A stretch of DNA of 5,239 nt. Source: Bacteroides sp. (GTDB lineage Bacteria; Bacteroidota; Bacteroidia; Bacteroidales; SM23-62). The first letter of the stretch is position 1. Every line of letters begins with the position of its first letter. Position numbers and translations under genes: made by a program. Shown here in pieces: positions 1-5,239 of this stretch. The notes beneath the pieces are model-generated. The model had not been told where the DNA came from. It searched no databases and saw nothing but the letters and a program-made list of their open reading frames with translations. Location: NCBI GenBank assembly GCA_030667765.1, contig DAOUVF010000236.1, positions 1 to 5,239 of the forward strand. Direction: 5' to 3'.

Positions 1-378
1 ATCCCTGCTGGTCAGCATGGCAAAAAGTTTTTCAATGTATTCAGGCATGGGAATAGCAGTTGTAACCGGGTCCAGGATCACATTCAGGGAAAGGGATAAC
101 AGGAGGAGGATTACATACAGGAATGCCGGGATCTGTTTAAAATACAGCGTTTTTTCTCCTGATCCGGGTACAGGCTTAAGACGCCATGCGATCCATATAA
201 CCAGGGGCAGGCTCACATTGTACCCGATAAAGTTAATGATCGATTGATTGCTGATGCCAATTGCGGGACGAAGGGCGGCAAACAACAAGCCGAGACCAAG
301 GCTGACCGCCACAAAAATTCCGAAGATGCCCCATGCTTGAGGAAGGGACGGGTACCGTGAACCTGAAATCTGATTCAT
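1..378 (-). CDS. N-terminal part of a multi-pass membrane protein, probable CPBP-family intramembrane metalloprotease (partial)
   Basis: The reading frame starts at an ATG (376-378) and stays open to the window edge, giving 126 residues that begin MNQISGSRYPSLPQAWG. Hydrophobic stretches lie at about residues 17-37 and 46-66 and at 84-101. The opening YPSLPQAWGIFGIF resembles the first helix of CPBP (CAAX protease and bacteriocin-processing) membrane proteins of Bacteroidota. The catalytic EExxxR and histidine motifs of that family would lie beyond the edge, so the enzyme call cannot be confirmed here. The gene starts 29 bases after the exporter gene in the same direction and is probably in the same operon. 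CPBP proteins are often found in bacteriocin loci, where some give self-immunity, so an immunity or accessory role is plausible but inferred. The alternative is an unrelated polytopic membrane protein. Confidence 0.62.
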   Translation of the reverse strand, partial: MNQISGSRYPSLPQAWGIFGIFVAVSLGLGLLFAALRPAIGISNQSIINFIGYNVSLPLVIWIAWRLKPVPGSGEKTLYFKQIPAFLYVILLLLSLSLNVILDPVTTAIPMPEYIEKLFAMLTSRD

Positions 379-407
379 AATTCCCAAAAATAGTGATTTG
401 GATTCAT

Positions 408-2561
408 TCAACCACCATTTTGTTGTTCCCAGCATTGCCGGTATTGTCCACCTGATCCATAAAGCTCATCATGGTGGCCGGATTCAGATACCTTGCCGTC
501 ACTGATCAGGATGATATGATCTGCCTGCCTGACAATCTGAAGTTTATGTGAGATTACGACCAGGGTCATTCCTTGATCCTTCATAGCAAGAACCAGCTTG
601 ATCATTTCCTGTTCGGCTTCTGCATCCAGGGCCGATGTGAATTCATCCAGGACAAGGATCTCCGGTCTCCTGTAAAGGGCCCTCGCCATGGCAATTCGCT
701 GACGTTCCCCGCCCGAGAGGGTAAATCCCTGTTCACCCACGGCTGTATAAATACCTCCGGGAAGACTGTTCAGGAATCCTGTCAACCCAGTTTGTTCGGC
801 GATCTGCATGATCCTGTCCGTATCCGGGTCCTTTTTCCCGGGAGAAATGTTATCGAGTATGGTTCCGGAAAGTAGTTCGGGTTGTTGTGGGACCAGTGCT
901 AAAACCTGGCGCAGTTGTATTTTATTTAACTGGTTGATATCGCAGTTATTCACAAGTATCTGGCCCTTCCGGGGGGGATATATCCCCATGAGCAGACTTG
1001 CGATACTGCTCTTACCGCAGCCGCTTTTTCCCACTATACCTGTCATGGCTGACCGGGGAATCGAGAAATCCAATCCTTTGAAAAGAAGGGGTCTGGATCC
1101 GTACCTGAATTCAACATTCTGAAATTGGATATCATGGGTGATTTTTTTTATCCCAATGCCGGTTTTCTGGTTCTTTTCACCTGCCAGGTCAAGGATCTGG
1201 AAGAGCCTGTCTGCAGCGATAGTGGCATCGCGAATGGTCCTGTTCATACCAGTGAGGCTCCGGACAGGTCCCATCATATACCCCAACATGGCATAAAATG
1301 ACATTAGTTCACCCGGACTAAGCATGTTTTGCAGTACCCTGAGGGAGCCAATCCAAAGAAGCAGAATGGTGATCAGTCCGGAAAAAAAATCACCGGCCTC
1401 ACTGACCCGGATGGAAATCAGTCCACCGCGAAAATTCATCCGGATCAGATCGATAAAACTGGATTCTGCGTTCATGTATGCGTAATCCTGGAGGTTGAAT
1501 CCACGGACTGTCCGTTGGGCCCTGACGGTGTCTACCAACTGCGACTCCAGATCGGCAGCTTTTTCCATGGTCCGGCGAAGGATTGATTTGTTCAACATAT
1601 CATATACAATGTATATCCCACCATAGACAGGGATCGCTAATCCGGCCAGCAAACATAATTGCCAGGATAAGAATGCCATGGCGGTAAAAGTCAGCAGTAT
1701 GGTGATAAGGCTTACCACCAGGTCCACAATGGTATGGTTGATAAAAAAGCGGATCTTTACCGCATCATTCATTCGTGAGAGTATTTCACCGGTTCTCATG
1801 CTGTCGAAGAAGCGTTGCGGAAGAGTAAGCAGGTGCCGGTAATATCCCATCATCAGGCCACAATCGATCTGATGTCCGGTTTTCAAAAGGAAAAGGTTCT
1901 TGAAATAAGATGTGAGATTTCTGATGATCAACAGGATGATCATTGCGCAGCTCATCAGGTTCAACAGGTTGATGTTCTGGTTGACCAGGACAAAATCCAT
2001 GATCTTCTGTACATAAAGAGAGGTTGAGAGTCCCAGGAGGCTGTAAACAACCGCTCCGGCCAGTGCCTGCCGGATGATTTTCCTGAATGGCCTGGCCAGT
2101 TCAATGAATCGGTTCAAAACAGGGGTATCCTTTTTTGCCTTGCTGAAGGAAGCCGAGGGTGAAATAATGATCAGGACACCGGTCCAGATTCGCCGAAATG
2201 CTTCATGGGAGGTTGTTACGATGCTTCCATGAGCCGGATCCATGTATTTGATGTGGTGTTTTCCACAGGTAACGAGCACCACGAAATGGCAGATCCGGTT
2301 TTTCAGGATTATATGTGCTATGGAAGGTGTAGGAGCTCCTGGCAGGGCTTCAAAAGGGCCCTTGACACCCCGTGCAGTCAATCCCATTTCCTCAGCCGCT
2401 TCAATGATCCCCATGACATTGGTGCCTGCCCTGTCAGTGGAGGCCATTTCCCTCACCCTGGACAGCGGAAGCTGCAGCCCATGGAAGGCTGCTACGGAGA
2501 CCAGGCAGGCTGCGCCGCAGTCAGCCTGGTCATGCTGGCGGATTTTTTTGATCTTTTTCAT
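408..2561 (-). CDS. Peptidase-containing ABC exporter (C39 protease, membrane and ATPase domains) for double-glycine peptides
   Basis: This 717-residue protein has the full PCAT layout and normal family length. An N-terminal C39 cysteine protease (about 1-135) carries Q9 (oxyanion hole), C15 in the DCGAAC motif, H92 in CHFVVL and D108 in MDP, so the catalytic residues look intact. The membrane domain has about six helices, near 162-187, 198-220, 277-298, 300-323, 390-410 and 416-436. The ATPase domain has a Walker A motif (GKSGCGKS, 511-518), a Q-loop (VPQQ, Q559), the signature LSGGERQ (615-621), a Walker B motif (ILVLDE, 635-640), the D-loop SALD (643-646) and the switch H672. The family cuts leader peptides after Gly-Gly and exports the core across the inner membrane using ATP. 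The two precursors just upstream are the obvious substrates. The ATG start is nine bases after the HlyD stop codon, which indicates translational coupling. Confidence 0.96.
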   Translation of the reverse strand: MKKIKKIRQHDQADCGAACLVSVAAFHGLQLPLSRVREMASTDRAGTNVMGIIEAAEEMGLTARGVKGPFEALPGAPTPSIAHIILKNRICHFVVLVTCGKHHIKYMDPAHGSIVTTSHEAFRRIWTGVLIIISPSASFSKAKKDTPVLNRFIELARPFRKIIRQALAGAVVYSLLGLSTSLYVQKIMDFVLVNQNINLLNLMSCAMIILLIIRNLTSYFKNLFLLKTGHQIDCGLMMGYYRHLLTLPQRFFDSMRTGEILSRMNDAVKIRFFINHTIVDLVVSLITILLTFTAMAFLSWQLCLLAGLAIPVYGGIYIVYDMLNKSILRRTMEKAADLESQLVDTVRAQRTVRGFNLQDYAYMNAESSFIDLIRMNFRGGLISIRVSEAGDFFSGLITILLLWIGSLRVLQNMLSPGELMSFYAMLGYMMGPVRSLTGMNRTIRDATIAADRLFQILDLAGEKNQKTGIGIKKITHDIQFQNVEFRYGSRPLLFKGLDFSIPRSAMTGIVGKSGCGKSSIASLLMGIYPPRKGQILVNNCDINQLNKIQLRQVLALVPQQPELLSGTILDNISPGKKDPDTDRIMQIAEQTGLTGFLNSLPGGIYTAVGEQGFTLSGGERQRIAMARALYRRPEILVLDEFTSALDAEAEQEMIKLVLAMKDQGMTLVVISHKLQIVRQADHIILISDGKVSESGHHDELYGSGGQYRQCWEQQNGG

Positions 2562-2570
2562 ATGTGCCGC

Positions 2571-3737
2571 TTAGGGACTGACCAACATCCTTTGACTGCT
2601 GATCGCCGGATCAAGCCAGTCATCAGCTTTATCGGTCAGTAATTGGAACAGTGACCGGGGAGCAATCAGACAACGTGCCTGGAAAGTCATGCCTTTGATA
2701 AGTTCCCCTTCATACCCGTTTTTCAGAACCAGTCTTTTTTCCGGAAAACGGCATTTTACCCTGTAGACGGCCTGCTGGTTGAGCCAGATGTAGTCATTTG
2801 AGATTTCATATATTTCCGCTTTTACCATTCCCCATTCACGGGAAGGGAAGGCATCTACCTGCATGATAACCTCCTGGCCGGAACTGAGATATGCGATATC
2901 TTTCGACTGCATATACATCTCTGCGATCAGCTTTGAATCCGGACTGATAACCCCTATGGTTTCACCTGCCTGAAGTACCGATCCCGGAAAGATCCCGGAG
3001 AACTCTTCCATGCTGCCGCTGACGGGGGCGGTGATCATGGACCTTCGGATCTGTTCCTCTGTCTGCTGTATTTGTGTGGTTAATATCCGTTGGCGGTCAA
3101 GATAAGCGGTGTAGTCCTCCTGCCATGCCCGTTTTGATTCACTTATAAATCTCACCCTTTCCTGTTTTGCCTTATTCCTGCTGAATGTCAGGTCATCATA
3201 TTCTTTTTCGCTGATTAATCCAGCCTTATAAAGTCCGGTTTGCCGTATCCATTCCTTATGGGCTTTTTCATACATTAATGTCAGGTAATCCATGTGGTGA
3301 GAGTATTCTTTCCAGGCAGTCCTGAATTTCTGCCGGACCGGGGCGCTTAATGTATCGCTTAATAGTCCCCTGAGGTCATAGATGTATTGATCTGTATCTG
3401 TCAATTCCATTTTCAGTAATTGAAGATTCCCGAAGGCATCGAACGACCTTACCTTCAATATCGGATCTGACATTTTGATATAATCACCTTCCGAGACGTA
3501 CACCTCTTCAACCATACCCGAGATGAAGGGGATGATATTTGCTTTCTCCTGCCTGGGACGAATGATCCCTTTACCGGTGACAGATACCTGTACCCTGACC
3601 AGAGGTAAACTGATTAATACTCCTGCAATGAGGAGGAGGCAAAGGTGGTAGATGACCCTGCTCTCCGGACTGATACTAACCAGAAAGGCCGGGAGATTCT
3701 TTGTAAAATGATTATATGATTCCCTTTCCGGTTGCAT
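2571..3737 (-). CDS. HlyD-family membrane fusion (periplasmic adaptor) protein
   Basis: This 388-residue protein has a short cytoplasmic N-terminus and one membrane helix (about 29-46). A first half-lipoyl segment follows (about 67-96, containing SGMVEEVYVSEGD), then a long charged helical hairpin (about 105-230). The second half-lipoyl segment (about 235-266) contains ITAPVSGSMEE and LQAGETIGVISP. A beta-barrel region follows, and the C-terminus contains KGMTFQARCLIAPRSLFQLL, matching the usual end of HlyD adaptors. These adaptors pair with a peptidase-containing ABC exporter and contact a TolC-like outer-membrane channel, so this is the partner of the gene directly downstream. No channel gene is in the window. 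The ATG at 3735-3737 is the only Met before residue 75 that leaves the membrane helix intact. It lies 12 bases after the stop of the 35-residue ORF, and no clear Shine-Dalgarno sequence is visible, which is normal in Bacteroidota. Confidence 0.93.
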   Translation of the reverse strand: MQPERESYNHFTKNLPAFLVSISPESRVIYHLCLLLIAGVLISLPLVRVQVSVTGKGIIRPRQEKANIIPFISGMVEEVYVSEGDYIKMSDPILKVRSFDAFGNLQLLKMELTDTDQYIYDLRGLLSDTLSAPVRQKFRTAWKEYSHHMDYLTLMYEKAHKEWIRQTGLYKAGLISEKEYDDLTFSRNKAKQERVRFISESKRAWQEDYTAYLDRQRILTTQIQQTEEQIRRSMITAPVSGSMEEFSGIFPGSVLQAGETIGVISPDSKLIAEMYMQSKDIAYLSSGQEVIMQVDAFPSREWGMVKAEIYEISNDYIWLNQQAVYRVKCRFPEKRLVLKNGYEGELIKGMTFQARCLIAPRSLFQLLTDKADDWLDPAISSQRMLVSP

Positions 3738-3749
3738 GAATGCCCGTGG

Positions 3750-3857
3750 CTACATAAACCATCCCTTTATGAGCTCCCAGTTCCTGAATATCAGTGAGAA
3801 GAAGATGAAAGATACTATGGTCAATATGACCAGCAGCAAGATGTCTCTTTTTTTCAT
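3750..3857 (-). CDS. Small 35-residue single-helix membrane peptide, candidate immunity or accessory peptide
   Basis: An ATG at 3855-3857 opens a frame of 35 codons ending in TAG (3750-3752). The product begins MKKRDILLLVILTIVSF, giving a positively charged start, and has a hydrophobic helix at about 6-24. A short polar tail follows, IFRNWELIKGWFM (23-35). This tail closely resembles IFRDWENFKAG (45-55) of the first precursor peptide. There is no double-glycine leader, so the peptide probably stays in the inner membrane with the tail outside. It sits between the precursors and the HlyD gene, in the same direction. I know of no firm function. It could be an immunity peptide, a leaderless relative of the precursor, or an exporter accessory subunit. 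The overlapping frame at 3712-3903 has no membrane helix or recognisable signal and was judged a shadow. Confidence 0.68.
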   Translation of the reverse strand: MKKRDILLLVILTIVSFIFFSLIFRNWELIKGWFM

Positions 3858-3873
3858 AATGAACAGTGTTTAA

Positions 3874-3901
3874 GGCAGGATACCCATAGGGATACCCTGC
3901 C
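3874..3901 (-). promoter_or_regulatory. Strong 12-bp RNA hairpin between the precursor genes and the export genes
   Basis: In the minus-strand transcript, GGCAGG at the 5' side pairs with CCTGCC at the 3' side. The stem continues inward through G-U, U-A, A-U, U-G and two C-G pairs to a four-base loop, giving an unbroken 12-bp stem. In a plus-strand transcript the two wobble pairs would become A-C mismatches, so the fold favours the coding-strand RNA. The hairpin begins about ten bases after the stop codon of the second precursor. No T-tract follows, so it is not a textbook intrinsic terminator. The likely roles are partial termination, or RNA protection that keeps precursor mRNA more abundant than the exporter mRNA. 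That role is inferred. Confidence 0.55.
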
Positions 3902-3911
3902 ATATTACAAA

Positions 3912-4106
3912 TTATGATTCAAGAAATGATGTACAGACCCAATCTGCTATGGCAAAGGATGGACCATTCATTCCCCCGGCTGCAATGCCCAGGAACCGCA
4001 GTACCCTGCCTGCATCGTATGCAAAACTAGTTCCACCGCATATAGTCATGCTTTCTTCAGATGATAAATCTCTGAAAGACAATGGATTACAATTTATTTT
4101 TTCCAT
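3912..4106 (-). CDS. Second double-glycine leader precursor peptide, candidate bacteriocin component
   Basis: This 64-residue precursor has a 25-residue leader, MEKINCNPLSFRDLSSEES then MTICGG, with Gly-Gly at 24-25. F11, L14 and I22 sit at leader positions -15, -12 and -4, as in typical GG leaders; position -7 is S, with M at -6. The predicted 39-residue core starts at T26 and contains RVLRFLGIAAGGMNG (34-48), with G40, G44 and G48 spaced as tandem GxxxG motifs. It ends in ADWVCTSFLES with a single cysteine (C58). The leader has two cysteines, C6 and C23, the latter next to the cleavage site, which is unusual. The frame could extend to a TTG at 4148, but the ATG at 4104-4106 gives a normal leader and leaves an AT-rich 38-base spacer after the first precursor. 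The C39 exporter downstream is the likely processing enzyme. A signalling peptide is an alternative role. Confidence 0.85.
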   Translation of the reverse strand: MEKINCNPLSFRDLSSEESMTICGGTSFAYDAGRVLRFLGIAAGGMNGPSFAIADWVCTSFLES

Positions 4107-4144
4107 TTCAATTATTTTATTGTTGTTTGAATTAAGAATAACTG

Positions 4145-4336
4145 TCAATTTACCGGGGGCCTGCCTGCCAGTCCCGCTTTAAAATTTTCCCAGTCCCTGA
4201 AGATCTGTCCTGATGCAGCTACTGTGATACCTGCCGCAATGGCTAAAAGAAGTGGTGCAAAGCCACCCCGGGTTGCCTGGATTTCCTGATCATCCAGCGG
4301 GGTAAAAAAACTTGTTGTGAAAGGAATTGTTTTCAT
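4145..4336 (-). CDS. First double-glycine leader precursor peptide, candidate class II bacteriocin
   Basis: This 63-residue precursor has a 25-residue leader, MKTIPFTTSFFTPLDDQEIQ then ATRGG, with Gly-Gly at 24-25. F11, L14 and I19 occupy the usual hydrophobic leader positions -15, -12 and -7. The predicted 38-residue core starts FAPLLLAIAAGITVAASGQ, a hydrophobic helix with the small-residue spacing A32xxxG36xxxA40. It then turns polar in IFRDWENFKAGLAGRPPVN. It contains no cysteine, so no disulfide or lanthionine is possible. The general form fits the lactobin A/cerein 7B-like double-glycine peptides often annotated in Bacteroidota. The frame extends upstream to 4402, but that extension crosses the terminator-like hairpin and would add 22 unlike residues, so the ATG at 4334-4336 is preferred. 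The second precursor starts 38 bases downstream and is probably co-transcribed. Confidence 0.85.
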   Translation of the reverse strand: MKTIPFTTSFFTPLDDQEIQATRGGFAPLLLAIAAGITVAASGQIFRDWENFKAGLAGRPPVN

Positions 4337-4473
4337 TTCATGGTGTTTTAAGTTTAACAATAGTTTAAAAAGGAGCTGGCCGGCTCCAGACAGTTCAGCC
4401 AAACATTATTCGGGATCCCATCGACCCTTAATGTCAGGCATGCAAAAAAATCATACAGGCAGGTGAAAAAAAA
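4337..4473. other. 137-base non-coding gap upstream of the precursor genes
   Basis: This is the only sizeable non-coding stretch in the window and the natural place for a precursor promoter. In minus-strand direction it begins with a run of eight T (4466-4473), a second run of seven T shortly after, then a GGGATCCC palindrome and the terminator-like hairpin at 4367-4387. The last 30 bases before the ATG are AT-rich. I could not find a good match to the Bacteroidota promoter pattern (TTTG, then TAnnTTTG). The closest element, near 4400-4408, has one extra base and no upstream partner. Confidence 0.5.
4367..4387 (-). terminator. Terminator-like or attenuator-like hairpin upstream of the first precursor
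   Basis: In the minus-strand RNA, GGAGC (4383-4387) can pair with GCTCC (4372-4376) around a six-base loop, and TTTTT follows at once (4367-4371). This is the layout of a short intrinsic terminator, although the stem is only 5 bp. It lies about 30 bases before the first precursor's start codon. It would end transcripts arriving from the permease genes, or act as an attenuator in the precursor leader RNA if the promoter lies further upstream. Confidence 0.4.
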
Positions 4474-4620
4474 TCAGTTTGACAAGGGGAAGAATGTCTG
4501 GAAGATCAGGGAAATCCTGTTCAAGCTAATCAGGACAAGGATGACAGTAATTACCAGGAGCAAATAGATCAGCACCTTTTTGAGTGGTAATTTCCTGTGT
4601 GTAGGATCAAGCTTTACCAT
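4474..4620 (-). CDS. Small 48-residue single-helix membrane protein of unknown function
   Basis: An ATG at 4618-4620 opens a 48-codon frame ending in TGA (4474-4476). The product starts MVKLDPTHRKLPLKKVLIY, a basic N-terminus, followed by a hydrophobic helix at about 16-33 and a short tail, SLIFQTFFPLSN. The start codon is nine bases after the permease stop codon, and the spacer contains a purine-rich GAGGAGAA, a plausible Shine-Dalgarno sequence although only about two bases from the ATG. The tight spacing indicates translation coupled to the permease gene. I do not recognise a family. It resembles the 35-residue membrane peptide only in general form (basic start, one helix, polar tail). A role with the permease or in self-protection is possible but not shown by the sequence. 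Confidence 0.6.
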   Translation of the reverse strand: MVKLDPTHRKLPLKKVLIYLLLVITVILVLISLNRISLIFQTFFPLSN

Positions 4621-4629
4621 TTCTCCTCG

Positions 4630-5239
4630 TTATTCATATCGCAGGGAATCTACCGGATTTGCCAGTCCGGACCGTATCGCCTGGTAGCTGACCGAAAATA
4701 CTGTGATGGCCAGGGCCATGAGCGCTGCAAGAGCAAATTCCCACCACTGGATGTTAATGTGATAAGCAAAATTGTCAAGCCACATATTCATGAAAAAATA
4801 TCCCAGTGGCAAGGCAATGATTAATGCAAATATGACATAAATTATGAAATTACTGGACATCTGGACGGCGATTTTCAATACACTGGCTCCCATGGCCTTA
4901 CGTATCCCCATCTCCTTAGTTTTCAATTGGGCAGTAAAGGCCGAGAGTCCAAAAAGACCGAGACAGGAAATAAATATGGCGAAGAGGGCAAAGGCCTGCA
5001 GCAATTCTTTAAAACGTTTTTCAGATCTGTAATTCTTGTGGATATTGTCCTCTATAAAGGTGAAATCCATTGAATATCCCTCTGCAATTTCTTTCATTCT
5101 TTCCTGGATGCTTTCGATCATTCCTGAAACATCTCCCGGTGATAACCGCAGTAAAAGGAACTGATACCAAAGACCCCTGAACGCCGGATCATAATTTACT
5201 TCCAGGACCAGGGGCTCAATCATTTGCTGCAATGAAGCA
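4630..5239 (-). CDS. C-terminal part of an FtsX/MacB-type ABC transporter permease (partial)
   Basis: The frame is open at the window edge and shows 202 residues up to a TAA (4630-4632). An extracytoplasmic section containing MDFTFIEDNIHKNY comes first. It is followed by a helix with FALFAIFISCLGLFGLSAFT, the strongly conserved cytoplasmic loop TKEMGIRKAMGAS, a second helix (YVIFALIIALPLGYFF) and a third (EFALAALMALAITVFSVSY), ending ANPVDSLRYE. This loop and ending are typical of the roughly 800-residue FtsX-domain permeases abundant in Bacteroidota, which work with a separate LolD/MacB-like ATPase and act in mechanotransmission, export or peptide resistance rather than channel transport. 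The ATPase gene is not in the window. An apparent start at 5232 is a TTG inside the open frame and not the real start. A role in protection against the locus's own peptides is an inference from position only. Confidence 0.92.
   Translation of the reverse strand, partial: ASLQQMIEPLVLEVNYDPAFRGLWYQFLLLRLSPGDVSGMIESIQERMKEIAEGYSMDFTFIEDNIHKNYRSEKRFKELLQAFALFAIFISCLGLFGLSAFTAQLKTKEMGIRKAMGASVLKIAVQMSSNFIIYVIFALIIALPLGYFFMNMWLDNFAYHINIQWWEFALAALMALAITVFSVSYQAIRSGLANPVDSLRYE

Noticed and set aside
385..392. An exact TAnnTTTG match on the minus strand just before the CPBP start, like the Bacteroidota -7 promoter element.
   Set aside because: The nearest TTG is only 16 bases upstream rather than about 19-21, and transcription would start almost on the ATG. 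The 29-base gap after the exporter suggests simple co-transcription.
573..2642. Several plus-strand open frames of 70-145 codons opposite the exporter gene.
   Set aside because: They are antisense to a well-supported protein, have no family features and show low-complexity composition typical of shadow frames.
3735..3857. The 35-residue ORF and the HlyD gene share a reading frame, separated by a TAG and four codons, which could suggest a readthrough fusion.
   Set aside because: Sharing a frame has a one-in-three chance. HlyD has its own ATG and membrane helix, and a fusion would create two consecutive helices atypical of the family.
3712..3903. A 63-codon minus-strand frame starting MAGYPYGYPALNT.
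   Set aside because: Its start lies inside the hairpin, its product has no helix, leader or family features, and it runs into the HlyD coding region. The 35-residue membrane ORF in another frame explains the interval better.
4337..4402. Upstream extension of the first precursor to an ATG at 4400-4402.
   Set aside because: It would add 22 residues, include the terminator-like hairpin in coding sequence and spoil an otherwise normal 25-residue double-glycine leader.
4400..4408. A near match to TAnnTTTG (TAATGTTTG) upstream of the precursor genes.
   Set aside because: It has one extra base between TA and TTTG and no TTTG partner at suitable spacing, so it is too weak to call as a promoter.

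Overview
The window looks like chromosomal DNA from a member of the Bacteroidota. The permease fragment at the right end has the sequence style of the large FtsX-like permeases common in that phylum, and the short precursor peptides and their export genes are of a type often seen there. This placement rests on protein style, not on any search. All supportable genes lie on the minus strand, so the transcription order runs from high to low coordinates. I found no convincing gene on the plus strand.

In transcription order: (1) the C-terminal part of an FtsX/MacB-type ABC permease (4630-5239, cut by the window edge); (2) an unlisted 48-residue single-helix membrane protein (4474-4620); (3) a 137-base gap with T-tracts and a terminator-like hairpin; (4) two small precursor genes (4145-4336 and 3912-4106), each with a 25-residue double-glycine leader and a core of 38 or 39 residues; (5) a 12-bp hairpin (3874-3901); (6) an unlisted 35-residue membrane peptide (3750-3857); (7) an HlyD-like membrane fusion protein (2571-3737); (8) a peptidase-containing ABC exporter with an N-terminal C39 protease (408-2561); (9) the N-terminal part of a multi-pass membrane protein, probably a CPBP-family intramembrane protease (1-378, cut by the window edge).

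The core is a self-contained peptide maturation and secretion locus. The C39 domain would cut both precursors after Gly-Gly, the ABC part would pump the cores across the inner membrane, and the HlyD protein would bridge the periplasm to an outer-membrane channel not encoded here. The two cores are nearly equal in length, share an IAAG motif and carry spaced small-residue (GxxxG-like) helix motifs, so they look like the halves of a two-peptide (class IIb-like) bacteriocin. The most distinctive observation is that the 35-residue membrane peptide ends in IFRNWELIK, closely matching IFRDWENFK near the end of the first precursor. It may be an immunity protein, a decoy or a leaderless relative. No peptide-modifying enzyme is visible in the window.
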